DNA of 64,000 bases from Planktotalea sp. (GTDB taxonomy: Bacteria; Pseudomonadota; Alphaproteobacteria; Rhodobacterales; Rhodobacteraceae): assembly GCF_018607995.1 (NCBI RefSeq), contig NZ_JABBAL010000039.1:1-64000 (forward strand), read 5' to 3'. Made by a program: the position numbers and the translations under genes. This document shows, piece after piece, positions 46,586 through 55,709 of this stretch (the stretch's first letter is position 1; the number at the start of each line of letters is the position of its first letter). Under the pieces are notes generated by a model. It was not told the origin of the DNA. It made no database searches and saw only the letters and a list, made by a program, of their open reading frames with translations.

Positions 46586-47185
46586 TCACATACGTGAGGC
46601 AACATTTTCCCAGTTGACCAAATTATCCATGAAGTTGGACAAGTACGCAGGGCGTTTGTTGCGGAAATCGATGTAGTAGGAATGCTCCCAGACATCACAG
46701 CCAAGCAAGGCAGTTTGACCAAAGCAAAGCGGGTTTACACCGTTTTCAGTCTTCGTCACCTTCAAACCACCATCAGCGTCTTTCACCAGCCAAGCCCAGC
46801 CGGATCCGAACTGACCCGCGCCTGCCGCTGCGAACTCTTCCTTAAATTTATCAACAGAGCCAAAGCTGTCTTTGATCGCCGCTTCCAACTCGGAAGGCAT
46901 GGACGATTGGCCCGGCCCCATCATTTCCCAGAACTGGTTGTGGTTCCAAAGCTGGCTAATGTTGTTGAAGATACCGTTCTGCGCAACGGAAGACGCATTG
47001 TAGGTTCCAGTGATGATCTCTTCGAGGGACTTGCCCTCCCAGTCGGTGCCAGCAATCAGCTTGTTGCCGTTATCGACATAAGCTTTGTGGTGCAGGTCGT
47101 GATGATACTCAAGCGTCTCTTGAGACATGCCAAGGTCAGCCAAAGCGTCGTTGGCGTAGGGAAGTTTGGGGAGTTCGAATGCCAT
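46586..47185 (-). CDS. sodB: Superoxide dismutase (Fe type)
   Basis: This 199-residue Fe/Mn-family dismutase converts superoxide to oxygen and peroxide. Metal ligands are H28 (EYHHDLHHKAY), H82 (WNHNQFW), D164 and H168 (DVWEHSYYIDFRNKR). GQFGSGWAWLV and the Gln in this segment (Q125) favour the iron form; cambialism cannot be excluded. It has its own strong terminator and lies downstream of soxG, separated by a long hairpin. Peroxide and radical load from sarcosine oxidase gives the neighbourhood some logic, but co-regulation is not shown. Confidence 0.93.
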   Translation of the reverse strand: MAFELPKLPYANDALADLGMSQETLEYHHDLHHKAYVDNGNKLIAGTDWEGKSLEEIITGTYNASSVAQNGIFNNISQLWNHNQFWEMMGPGQSSMPSELEAAIKDSFGSVDKFKEEFAAAGAGQFGSGWAWLVKDADGGLKVTKTENGVNPLCFGQTALLGCDVWEHSYYIDFRNKRPAYLSNFMDNLVNWENVASRM

Positions 47186-47227
47186 TTTATCAGATCCTTT
47201 GAGTTGAGAAGACTTTTTTCAGGTAGA

Positions 47228-47263
47228 AAGCGCCCAGCCCCTAAGGTCAAGGGCTGGGCGCTT
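47228..47263 (-). terminator. Long hairpin after soxG
   Basis: AAGCGCCCAGCCC (47228-47240) and GGGCTGGGCGCTT (47251-47263) form a perfect 13-pair stem with a ten-base loop, between soxG and sodB. On the minus strand it is followed by TTTCTACC, a weak T-rich tail. It most likely ends the sox operon. Confidence 0.7.
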
Positions 47264-47295
47264 AAATTCAGATATAAATCAATAGAGGAGCGCGA

Positions 47296-47862
47296 CTAGA
47301 GCGCGTCGACCTCAGAGCCTGCTTGCGCGGCAATGCTCAGCAAATCAAACATATATTCGGCAACGGAGCGAAAACACACGACTGTAAATGCGTCCTCTTC
47401 ATTCATCCAGAACGCAGCAGGGACTTGCGCGAGACGCGAGCGTCGAAACATCCCCATCTTGAATGCATCAGGGGAAAAATCCACGGGTGCAAGCTTGGCC
47501 ATAACCTCGCGTGCATGCGGGCCAAACACTTCGAACACCGCGCGCGCATCAGACACATTCGCAGCCAGAAAATGCGTGCCCTTCAGCGACGCATTTAGCG
47601 TTTCGATCGTGCTTAACACATCCGCATGGGGCACCATCAACAGCAGCTCGTCCGGGCTCATCCAAGCCGCACCATCATCGTCCTTCAACGCAACCGTACG
47701 CGGCTCAGGGATGCGACCCGCAATCCCTTTCACCGCTTTTATCAGTTTTTTATCCGTTAGATCGCCACGCAAAGTGATCATGCCACGCAAACCCAGCTCA
47801 CGAACCTCCGCGATACCAGCGTTGAAAGATGCACCCTGTAAAGCGCTAACTGCCTCAAACAT
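47296..47862 (-). CDS. soxG: Sarcosine oxidase subunit gamma
   Basis: From ATG 47862 (MFEAVSALQGASFNAG) this is a 188-residue subunit that resembles a shortened aminomethyltransferase fold (SPDELLLMVPHADV, RSVAEYMFDLLSIA). It overlaps the end of soxA by eight bases. In heterotetrameric sarcosine oxidase the gamma subunit contacts alpha near the folate site. An in-frame extension to 47946 lies entirely inside soxA and is rejected. Confidence 0.9.
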   Translation of the reverse strand: MFEAVSALQGASFNAGIAEVRELGLRGMITLRGDLTDKKLIKAVKGIAGRIPEPRTVALKDDDGAAWMSPDELLLMVPHADVLSTIETLNASLKGTHFLAANVSDARAVFEVFGPHAREVMAKLAPVDFSPDAFKMGMFRRSRLAQVPAAFWMNEEDAFTVVCFRSVAEYMFDLLSIAAQAGSEVDAL

Positions 47863-50800
47863 TTTGCTTCTCCCCATCTTTGTCATAGATAACCGGATTA
47901 ACAATTTTCGCCTTGATGATCGTGCCATCAGTTTTCGGAAAATCAATCACCTCACCCATGCGATCTGGGCCGTTTTTCACCAGCCCCATTGCAATACCAC
48001 GCTCAAGATTAGCGGAGTAATAGGTCGACGTTACACGCCCAAACATATTGCGCTGGCCGTTTGCATTTACACCCTCGTCCACCGCATAAGCGCCATCCGG
48101 TAAGACCGACTTATCCACAGTCTCAAGCCCCACCAGCTTCCAACGCTCAGGGTCTGCCATATGGCTGCGTTGATGTGCGCGTTTGCCAAGGTAGTCTTCT
48201 TTCTTTTTACTCAAAGCCCACTGCAAGTTCAGATCCTGCGGGATCACTGTACCGTCGGTCTCATCACCGATCATGATGAAGCCCTTTTCAGCGCGCAAGA
48301 TGTGCAGCGTTTCGGTGCCATAAGGCATCGCACCGAACTCCTCGCCCGCGGTGTGCAAGGCCTCCCAGAAAGCCAAGCCTTGCGCTGCAGACACCGCTAT
48401 TTCATAGCTCAATTCGCCAGAGAAGGAGATCCGATAGACCCGCGCATCAAAGCCGCCAATCGTGCCATCAGCCCACTCCATAAAGCCCAGTGCGTCTTTG
48501 GACACATCCATGCCCCCCAGTTTTTCCAGCACCTTGCGCGCATTCGGTCCAACGACCGCGATCTGAGCATATTGCTCTGTGACATTGGCAACATAAACGT
48601 TCCAATCCCACCACTCTGTTTGCAACCATTCTTCCATGTGACCATGGATCGTTTCGGCCCCACCCGTCGTTGTGTGACACAGGAACGTCTCATCATCGAC
48701 GCGCGCAACGACGCCATCGTCTATCAGAAAACCATTCTCCGAACACATCAAACCATAGCGGCATTTTCCGACTTTCAACGTGCTCATCATATTGGTGTAA
48801 AGCATGTCGAGAAACTTGCCCGCGTCCGGCCCTTTAACGACCAGCTTGCCAAGCGTCGATGCATCCAGGAGCCCTAGATTTTCGCGCGTGTTCTTCACTT
48901 CGCGGTTCACCGCGTCATGCACACTTTCACCGGGCTGGAGATAAGCAAACGGACGACGCCACGCACCAACTGGTTCCCAATCCGCACCGTTGTTGTCGCT
49001 CCACTCATATAGTGGGGTTTTGCGAAGCGGCTGGAACACTTTTCCTTTCGCTTCACCACCGATCGCCCCCATAGAAATTGGTGTATAAGGCGGGCGGAAC
49101 GTGGTTGTACCTGTTTGTGGAATAGGTTGACCCAATGCATCAGAAAGGATCGCCAACCCATTAATGTTACTTAATTTACCTTGGTCCGTCGCCATGCCCA
49201 ATGTCGTGTAACGCTTCGCATGTTCGACGCTTTCGAAGCCTTCTTGCGCGGCCAATTGAACGTCGGACACTTTCACGTCGTTCTGGTAATCAAGCCATGC
49301 TTTAGAGAGCAGTTTAATGCCCGCACCTTGCGGCATCAGCCACACGGGTTCGACCGGATGTTCAGACGTTGGCGCACCTTCAGGGATGGCCGCTTTGGCA
49401 GGCTTACCGCCCGTGGCCTTACCTGCGTCAAGACCAGCACCATGCGCGTCACCAATCAATTCAGCAAGCTGCAAATGTCCGTTCGCAGAACCAGCAACAG
49501 AGACAAAGCCTTCGCCCTTGGCCCCCAAAGGTGGACGCTCGCTGTCGGGCCGGAAATGCGATTGCGGATCGTCCCAAATCAGCTTGCCACCGCAATGGGA
49601 CCACAGATGCACAACAGGTGACCAACCGCCCGACATCGCGACCACGTCACACTCGATCTCTTCCAGTACACCGCCTTCACCAGCCTGCGCACAAAGCACG
49701 ATGCCCGTGACGCGTTTGCCACCTTTGACCTTTGAAATCGCCTTGCCGTTTTCAACCCGAATGCCAAGCGCTTTAGCCTCTTCTGCCAAGGCACCCGCGC
49801 CGCCTGCGCGCGCATCAATGATACAAGGCACATCAAGGCCAAGGCCCTTCAAAGTGATCGCCGTACGGTAGGCATCATCATTGTTTGTGACAACAACAGT
49901 GCGATCCCCCACTGAAACACCAAAGTTCACTGCATAGTCGCGCACAGCAGAGGCGAGCATCACGCCCGGAATGTCATTGCTCGCGAAACTAATGGGGCGT
50001 TCAATCGCGCCCGTCGCGGTCACGATATGCCCTGCACGAATACGCCAGAGACGATGACGCGGGCCAACGATGTCGGGCGCATGATCCGTCAAACGCTCAT
50101 AACCAAGCGTATAGCCGTGGTCATAAACTCCTGCGCCCATCAAGCGTGTACGCATCGTGACATTCTCCATCGCGGACAGCTCCGCCACGAGGTTATCCAC
50201 ATATTTATCCGCAGGAAGTCCATCGACCTCACCGCCATCCACAGGCGCGCGTCCTCCCCAATGCGCAGTTTGCTCGACCAGCAGAACTTTAACGCCCGTA
50301 AGCGCGGCAGCCTTCGCCGCTTGCAGACCTGCGATACCGCCACCAACGACCATGACATCCGCGAAGAAATAGAAATGCTCGTACGTATCCGGATCGCGAT
50401 CCTCCGCGCGGGGCGCTTTGCCAAGGCCCGCCGATTGGCGAATAAACGGTTCATACACATGCTTCCAAAACGCGCGCGGATACATGAACATTTTGTAGTA
50501 AAATCCAGCCGGCAAAAAGCGAGATATATAGGTATTGAGCGCACCCACATCGAATTCGAGCGTCGGCCAATGGTTCTGCGAACCGATCTTAGCACCGTCA
50601 AACAGCTCGGTTGTTGTCGCACGCTGGTTCGGCTCAAACGTGTTCGTGTAACCCATATTAAAAAGAGCGTTGGGCTCTTCCCCGCCACTTGCTACAATGC
50701 CACGCGGTCGGTGGTATTTGAACGAGCGTCCAACCATCATCTGATCATTGGCCAACAAGGCAGAGGCAAGCGTGTCGCCCTCCACACCTTTCAACTTTTT

Positions 50801-50872
50801 TCCGTTGAAATCAAAGGAGAGCTGCGCACCACCGTCAGTAAAACGACCAGCGGTCTTTAAACGTGTGCTCAT
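47855..50872 (-). CDS. soxA: Sarcosine oxidase subunit alpha
   Basis: This large subunit of about 1005 residues starts at ATG 50872 (MSTRLKTAGRFTDGGAQLSF). Domains in order: a ferredoxin-like N-terminal segment (FDFNGKKLKGVEGDTLASAL), a FAD/NAD-binding region (VMVVGGGIAGLQAAKAAALT), and a C-terminal GcvT-like folate domain (NLGLLDASTLGKLVVKGPDA, RISFSGELSYEIAVSA). The complex demethylates sarcosine to glycine, passing the methylene to tetrahydrofolate and making peroxide. Its start overlaps the soxD stop by four bases. Confidence 0.95.
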   Translation of the reverse strand: MSTRLKTAGRFTDGGAQLSFDFNGKKLKGVEGDTLASALLANDQMMVGRSFKYHRPRGIVASGGEEPNALFNMGYTNTFEPNQRATTTELFDGAKIGSQNHWPTLEFDVGALNTYISRFLPAGFYYKMFMYPRAFWKHVYEPFIRQSAGLGKAPRAEDRDPDTYEHFYFFADVMVVGGGIAGLQAAKAAALTGVKVLLVEQTAHWGGRAPVDGGEVDGLPADKYVDNLVAELSAMENVTMRTRLMGAGVYDHGYTLGYERLTDHAPDIVGPRHRLWRIRAGHIVTATGAIERPISFASNDIPGVMLASAVRDYAVNFGVSVGDRTVVVTNNDDAYRTAITLKGLGLDVPCIIDARAGGAGALAEEAKALGIRVENGKAISKVKGGKRVTGIVLCAQAGEGGVLEEIECDVVAMSGGWSPVVHLWSHCGGKLIWDDPQSHFRPDSERPPLGAKGEGFVSVAGSANGHLQLAELIGDAHGAGLDAGKATGGKPAKAAIPEGAPTSEHPVEPVWLMPQGAGIKLLSKAWLDYQNDVKVSDVQLAAQEGFESVEHAKRYTTLGMATDQGKLSNINGLAILSDALGQPIPQTGTTTFRPPYTPISMGAIGGEAKGKVFQPLRKTPLYEWSDNNGADWEPVGAWRRPFAYLQPGESVHDAVNREVKNTRENLGLLDASTLGKLVVKGPDAGKFLDMLYTNMMSTLKVGKCRYGLMCSENGFLIDDGVVARVDDETFLCHTTTGGAETIHGHMEEWLQTEWWDWNVYVANVTEQYAQIAVVGPNARKVLEKLGGMDVSKDALGFMEWADGTIGGFDARVYRISFSGELSYEIAVSAAQGLAFWEALHTAGEEFGAMPYGTETLHILRAEKGFIMIGDETDGTVIPQDLNLQWALSKKKEDYLGKRAHQRSHMADPERWKLVGLETVDKSVLPDGAYAVDEGVNANGQRNMFGRVTSTYYSANLERGIAMGLVKNGPDRMGEVIDFPKTDGTIIKAKIVNPVIYDKDGEKQNV

Positions 50873-51198
50873 GAGAAATTCCTCCACGACCAACCAGGTC
50901 GGCGCGCGCTGATCGCGTCTTTGATCTCTTTCGGTGGTTCGTAGGTCTGCGCGCAGTAGGTGCCAAACACCTCAAGCGTGGTGGTGCAGCGCGCCGCATG
51001 AAACCACTTGCCGCAACCATTGTTGTGGCGCCAGCGTTCAAAATGAACCCCGTGGGGGTTTTCGCGCATAAAGAGATATTCCTCGAATTGATCATCCGTG
51101 GAGCCGACAGAGTGCCGCTTAAGATGTGCCTCTCCGCCCGCATGGAATTCCGTTTCTTCACCGCTTACGCCGCAGCAAGGGCATTCAAGGATTAGCAT
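50869..51198 (-). CDS. soxD: Sarcosine oxidase subunit delta
   Basis: This small subunit (109 residues) has the N-terminal zinc site ILECPCCG (C6, C8, C9) followed by EFHAGGEAHLKRH. The conserved body RENPHGVHFERWRHNNGCGKWFHAARCTT, cited here only by its ends, contains the contact surface for alpha. It lies between soxB (58-base gap) and soxA (four-base overlap), the standard BDAG order. Confidence 0.94.
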   Translation of the reverse strand: MLILECPCCGVSGEETEFHAGGEAHLKRHSVGSTDDQFEEYLFMRENPHGVHFERWRHNNGCGKWFHAARCTTTLEVFGTYCAQTYEPPKEIKDAISARRPGWSWRNFS

Positions 51199-51256
51199 TT
51201 TGCGTTCCCTTCAATTGAGGTAAACCACGACTTTAATATAGTGCATGTGATTGCCA

Positions 51257-52501
51257 TTAGTGAGCCACCCCCGCAGCAACGCTCTCGTCGATGAACTTGC
51301 CCTCTTTAAACCGCCACATCGAGAACTCCTCGGTCAAAGGGCTCTCCCCCTTTGCCATCAATTCCGCCATCGCCCAGCCAGACCCCGGAATGGCCTTGAA
51401 GCCCCCCGTGCCCCAACCGCAGTTCATAAACATGCCCTCAACTGGCGTTTTCGTTAGCATGGGCGAGCGATCCCCCGTCACATCCACGATCCCACCCCAT
51501 TGGCGCAGCATTTTCAGACGCGAGAGCATCGGAAACGTCTCGATCAACGCGCGCACGGTTTCTTCCGCGTGATGGAACGAACCACGTTGCGTGTAGTTGT
51601 TATATGCATCCGTACCGCCGCCAATGACCATCTCGCCTTTGTCCGATTGCGACAGGTATCCGTGCACAGTGTTAGCCATGACCACAATATCCATCGCAGG
51701 TTTGATCGGCTCTGACACCAGTGCTTGCAGCGCCACGCTTTCCATAGGCAGTCGGAACCCTGCCATTTCGGCCAGCACGGAAGAATGACCAGCAACGACA
51801 CCGCCCAATTTATCGCAATCAATCGCGCCTTTGGTTGTGTCGACACCGACGACTTTGCCGCCTTCGGTGCGCACATTGGTGACTTCGCATTTCTGGATAA
51901 TGTCCATGCCCATGTCAGAGCACGCACGCGCGTAGCCCCAAGTGACCGCATCGTGACGCGCGGTGCCACCGCGCGCTTGCCATAGCCCGCCGAGCACAGG
52001 ATAGCGCGGACCGTTGAGCTCAATAATTGGGCAAATCTCTTTGACTTTGCCAGGGCCAATCCATTCGGTCGGCACGCCTTGCAAGGCGTTCGCATGTGCT
52101 GTGCGTTTGTAGCCGCGAATTTCGTGCTGAGTTTGCGCGAGCATCAAAACGCCGCGCGGAGAGAACATGATGTTGTAGTTCAGATCTTGCGAGAGCGTTT
52201 CATATAAGGAACGCGACTTCTCATAGATCGCCGCAGACGGGTCTTGCAGATAGTTCGAGCGAATAATCGTCGTGTTGCGCCCTGTGTTGCCCCCACCCAG
52301 CCAGCCCTTTTCGATGACAGCCACATTGGTGATGCCGAAATTCTTGCCAAGGTAATAGGCGGTCGCCAGACCATGCCCACCTGCCCCAACGATTATCACA
52401 TCATATTTGGCTTTGGGTTCGGGGGATCGCCATGCGCGCTCCCATCCAGAGTGATGACGCAAGGCTTCGCGTGCGATGGCAAAAGCTGAATAACGCTTCA
52501 T
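51257..52501 (-). CDS. soxB: Sarcosine oxidase subunit beta
   Basis: This FAD subunit (414 residues) has the dinucleotide-binding motif VIIVGAGGHGLATAYYLG near the N-terminus. The segment ARGGTARHDAVTWGYARAC carries the histidine expected for covalent FMN attachment, and GWGTGGFKAIPGSGWAMAEL is near the C-terminus. It oxidises sarcosine. It is the first gene of soxBDAG. The 276 bases between it and the divergent ccmI (52502-52777) must contain both promoters; I see no further gene there. Confidence 0.95.
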   Translation of the reverse strand: MKRYSAFAIAREALRHHSGWERAWRSPEPKAKYDVIIVGAGGHGLATAYYLGKNFGITNVAVIEKGWLGGGNTGRNTTIIRSNYLQDPSAAIYEKSRSLYETLSQDLNYNIMFSPRGVLMLAQTQHEIRGYKRTAHANALQGVPTEWIGPGKVKEICPIIELNGPRYPVLGGLWQARGGTARHDAVTWGYARACSDMGMDIIQKCEVTNVRTEGGKVVGVDTTKGAIDCDKLGGVVAGHSSVLAEMAGFRLPMESVALQALVSEPIKPAMDIVVMANTVHGYLSQSDKGEMVIGGGTDAYNNYTQRGSFHHAEETVRALIETFPMLSRLKMLRQWGGIVDVTGDRSPMLTKTPVEGMFMNCGWGTGGFKAIPGSGWAMAELMAKGESPLTEEFSMWRFKEGKFIDESVAAGVAH

Positions 52502-52777
52502 GGATGGCCCCTTGGACTAGTAACGAAGTGGAGCGACGGCAGAGTCGTCCCTTCGTCTGGTTGTGGTGCGGATAACAAAAAAGAGGATACTCCCCGCGAC
52601 GTAAACGCACCGTTTTGCGACCCACCTCATTATTTAGCAAGGATTTTAGCGACGTCCATTGATTTCAGACAGGGCAATTTTCACTGAAAGCCACAGCCGC
52701 GACATGAGGTTGCAGCCTGCCCTCTTTTTTTCGCGGGTTATTCAGACTAGATGAAATGAAACAGACAGGAAAATCCA

Positions 52778-54010
52778 ATGACGTTTTGGTTGATCACGAT
52801 AGCGCTCGCCCTTGGAAGTTGTACTTTGCTCGCACTGGCGCTGTGGCGCGGACATCTTGGTGCGCGCCCTGCTGCAGAATTTGATCTTCGCGTTTACCGA
52901 GATCAACTTTCCGATGTGGAGCGTGATATCGAGCGCGGTGTCATCAAAGGCGATGATGCAGAGCGTGTGCTGACCGAAATTTCGCGTCGTATTCTGACCG
53001 CTGATAAAGCTCTTCAGGACGAGAGCGTCGATGTGCGCAGTCCGAAAGCCGCGCGCTTTGTTGCTATCGGCGGCTTGGCTGCAGTTTTGATTGGCGGCTC
53101 CTTTGCATTGTATCGCGATTTAGGTGCGCCGGGGTACGGAGATCTCTCGCTCAGCACCCGCATTGAAGCAGCCGCCGATGCGCGCGCTTCGCGACCTGAT
53201 CAAGCGACAGCCGAGGCATCCTTGCCTCCCTTTGTCATCGCGCCTGACACCCCAAAGACCTATGCAGAATTGATCGTGAAACTTCGCGAAGCCGTCGAAA
53301 AACGCCCTGCAGATTTGCAAGGCGCAACGTTGTTGGCAACCCACGAGATGCGTTTGGGCAATGCAGTGGCGGCCCATGCCGCACAGGCTGCTGTGATCCG
53401 CCTGAAAGGCGCGGCAGTAAGCGCTGAGGACTACGCGACCTATGCCGACATGCTTATCATCGCAGCGGGCGGCTATGTGTCGCCAGAGGCAGAAGGTGCC
53501 TTGGCCCGCGTTTTACGATTTGATCCCGAGAACGGCGTTGCGCGGTATTATTCCGGCTTGATGATGATGCAGGTAGGTCGCCCTGATGTTGCTTTCCGTG
53601 CTTGGGCGCAGTTGCTCCAAGACAGTGGCGGGAATGAGGGTTGGGTTGTACCCATTCGTGAACAGATTGAAGACCTCGCATTTCGGGCGGGTGTTAAGTA
53701 CGAACTGGCCCCTTCTAAAGACACGCCCCTAACGGGCCCAAGCGTTGAAGACATTGAAAACGCTGAAACTATGAGCGAGGAAGAGCGCACGGAGATGATC
53801 CGCGGTATGGTGGACCGACTGTCAGACCGCCTTGCTACAACAGGTGGTAGCGCAGAAGAATGGGCGCGCTTGATTGGCGCACTTGGTGTCTTGGGAGAGG
53901 CTGATCAGGCTGCGTTGATCTGGCAGAATGCAAAAGATGTATTCGCGGATCGACCGGACGATTTGGCAATTGTTCGCGGTGCCGCGCGCCAATTGGGGAT
54001 CACGAAATGA
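52778..54010 (+). CDS. ccmI: Cytochrome c maturation TPR protein CcmI
   Basis: This 410-residue apocytochrome c chaperone has membrane helix 1 at about 2-24. A conserved cytoplasmic loop with a basic coiled segment follows (VYRDQLSDVERDIERGVIKG), then membrane helix 2 (about 90-110) and a TPR-rich periplasmic part (GATLLATHEMRLGNAVAAHA, RYYSGLMMMQVGRPDVAFRA). It delivers apocytochromes to CcmF/CcmH, whose genes are 30 kb away. It overlaps ruvX by four bases. Confidence 0.92.
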   Translation: MTFWLITIALALGSCTLLALALWRGHLGARPAAEFDLRVYRDQLSDVERDIERGVIKGDDAERVLTEISRRILTADKALQDESVDVRSPKAARFVAIGGLAAVLIGGSFALYRDLGAPGYGDLSLSTRIEAAADARASRPDQATAEASLPPFVIAPDTPKTYAELIVKLREAVEKRPADLQGATLLATHEMRLGNAVAAHAAQAAVIRLKGAAVSAEDYATYADMLIIAAGGYVSPEAEGALARVLRFDPENGVARYYSGLMMMQVGRPDVAFRAWAQLLQDSGGNEGWVVPIREQIEDLAFRAGVKYELAPSKDTPLTGPSVEDIENAETMSEEERTEMIRGMVDRLSDRLATTGGSAEEWARLIGALGVLGEADQAALIWQNAKDVFADRPDDLAIVRGAARQLGITK

Positions 54011-54489
54011 TCTTTGAATTAATTGACGATTTCGCCGCTGAATTGCCGCGCGCGCGCGCGTTGGTCGGTTTGGATCTTGGCACAAAAACCATTGGTGTCT
54101 CCGTGAGTGACGGGCTCTTGTCTGTGGCGAGCCCTTTGGAAACGATCAAGCGCACTAAATACACAGCCGATGCTGAGCGTTTGGAGAAAATCATAGATGC
54201 GCGTGACATCGGAGGAATTGTGCTTGGCCTGCCATTCAATATGGACGGATCAGAAGGTCCGCGTTGCCAATCAACACGCGCTTTTGCCCGCAATCTCGCG
54301 CGCCAAAGTGAACTGCCAATCACCTATTGGGATGAACGTCTGTCCACCGTCGCAGCAGAACGCGCCCTGCTCGAAGCAGATGCATCACGCAGACGCCGCG
54401 CAGAGGTGATCGACAACGTCGCGGCCGCTTACATCCTGCAAGGCGCGTTGGATCGATTGAGCCATATCAGACGGGAAACGGCGCTATGA
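54007..54489 (+). CDS. ruvX: RuvX/YqgF Holliday junction resolvase-like nuclease
   Basis: This 160-residue RNase H-fold protein, also implicated in 16S rRNA 5' maturation, has catalytic acidic residues in LVGLDLGTKTIGVSVSDG and in TYWDERLSTVAAERALLE. GIVLGLPFNMDGSEGPR is the standard central block. It overlaps both ccmI and the DUF1289 gene by four bases, indicating a coupled operon. Confidence 0.93.
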   Translation: MIFELIDDFAAELPRARALVGLDLGTKTIGVSVSDGLLSVASPLETIKRTKYTADAERLEKIIDARDIGGIVLGLPFNMDGSEGPRCQSTRAFARNLARQSELPITYWDERLSTVAAERALLEADASRRRRAEVIDNVAAAYILQGALDRLSHIRRETAL

Positions 54490-54716
54490 GTGATGAGATT
54501 TGGAGCCGTAACGAGCTTAACAGCCCGTGTATTCAGATTTGTGTCGTGCATCCAGAAACGCGGCTATGCACTGGCTGCAACCGCTCAATCGACGAAATAT
54601 CGCGCTGGTCTAAGATGACCCGAGAAACGAGATTGTCGATCATGGATGAATTGCCATCACGACAGTCCGTCCCAAAAGGACGCAGAGGCGGACGTGCTGC
54701 GCGTTTGAAACGGTAA
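54486..54716 (+). CDS. DUF1289 Cys-rich small protein
   Basis: This 76-residue protein has the pattern SPCIQICVVHPETRLCTGCN, with four cysteines that probably bind a metal or Fe-S cluster. A helical stretch EISRWSKMTRETRLSIMDEL and a basic tail follow. These fit DUF1289. Role unknown. It is the last gene of the ccmI operon and is convergent with the small protein at 54779. Confidence 0.88.
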   Translation: MSDEIWSRNELNSPCIQICVVHPETRLCTGCNRSIDEISRWSKMTRETRLSIMDELPSRQSVPKGRRGGRAARLKR

Positions 54717-54778
54717 AGAACGGGCTCCGCCCCGTCCATCAAGATCGACTCCTCAAGGTATTTTAAGACTAAAGAAAC

Positions 54779-54982
54779 TTAAAGCTTGGTAACACAACGC
54801 GACATGCGTGCGGTTTGGCGCATGCGTTGCTTGTCTTGTTGCAGATTTGCGTGTTGATCAGGATGAGTATTGCCGCGGTTTTTTCGCTTCGTCACTTGAA
54901 CAACGCCAGCGTTGATGATTTTGTTGATTGCAATGCTCATTACGCGGCGTATCACCATATTAATAATGTGGTTCATGTTCAT
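54779..54982 (-). CDS. Small basic protein, conserved in Rhodobacterales
   Basis: This 67-residue protein begins MNMNHIINMVIRRVMSIAIN and continues with a basic, Gln-rich tail (QQDKQRMRQTARMSR). I recall very similar 60-80-residue proteins (MNxNQIINMVIRQVMRRL type) beside scpB or tatA in roseobacters, so I treat it as a real gene. The N-terminal amphipathic helix could lie along a membrane. Function unknown. It lies 73 bases after scpB on the same strand. Confidence 0.65.
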   Translation of the reverse strand: MNMNHIINMVIRRVMSIAINKIINAGVVQVTKRKNRGNTHPDQHANLQQDKQRMRQTARMSRCVTKL

Positions 54983-55055
54983 GCTACTGTCATTCGATTT
55001 GCCTCAATACAGCTTATAGCTGCTAAATGTGCAGATTTCAGGGCAAATCGTGAAA

Positions 55056-55709
55056 CTATTCCTCGAAAAGCTCAGTTTGGTTTTCGTCGCTGTCTTCGCG
55101 TTCTTCATCAAGCGCGTCGCTTAAGCTGGGTGGTGGACGATTTTCGAGCAAACCAGCGGAGCGTAGCTCTTTCAAGCCTGGTAAATCGCGCGCGCTTTCA
55201 AGACCGAATTGATCTAGAAAATCGGGCGTCACCACGAAGGTGACAGGTCGACCAGGCGTCATTTTCCGACGACCAAAACGGATCCATTCCATTTCCAGCA
55301 GTTGATCCACAGTGCCGCGCGACACGGAGACGCCACGAATTTCTTCGATTTCGGCGCGGGTAACTGGCTGATGATAAGCAATAATTGCCAATGTCTCGAT
55401 TGCTGCCCGTGAAAGTTTACGGGTCTCAACGGTTTCCTTTTGCATCAGAAAGCTCAGATCGCCCGCCGTGCGCATCGCATAGGCATTGCCTGTTTTGATC
55501 ACATGCACGCCGCGCCCCTCATAACGCTTTTGTAGGTGCACCAGCGCTTCGCCCGCGTCACAGCCGTGAGGCATACGCGCATTCAGCTCAGCGATTGTCA
55601 CCGGATCTGCGCTCGCAAAAAGCACCGCTTCGACCATGCGTTCTTGTTCGGCAATGGGTGGCGCTTCGAAGAGGCTTTCTTCGATCTCAGGAGTTTGCGT
55701 GTCACTCAC
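55056..55709 (-). CDS. scpB: Chromosome segregation protein ScpB
   Basis: This 217-residue kleisin-associated protein of the SMC-ScpAB condensin has two winged-helix domains, VEAVLFASADPVTIAELNAR and LSRAAIETLAIIAYHQPVTR, followed by AEIEEIRGVSVSRGTVDQLL. The C-terminal acidic tail (EEREDSDENQTELFEE) is typical. It overlaps scpA by eight bases. Confidence 0.93.
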   Translation of the reverse strand: MSDTQTPEIEESLFEAPPIAEQERMVEAVLFASADPVTIAELNARMPHGCDAGEALVHLQKRYEGRGVHVIKTGNAYAMRTAGDLSFLMQKETVETRKLSRAAIETLAIIAYHQPVTRAEIEEIRGVSVSRGTVDQLLEMEWIRFGRRKMTPGRPVTFVVTPDFLDQFGLESARDLPGLKELRSAGLLENRPPPSLSDALDEEREDSDENQTELFEE

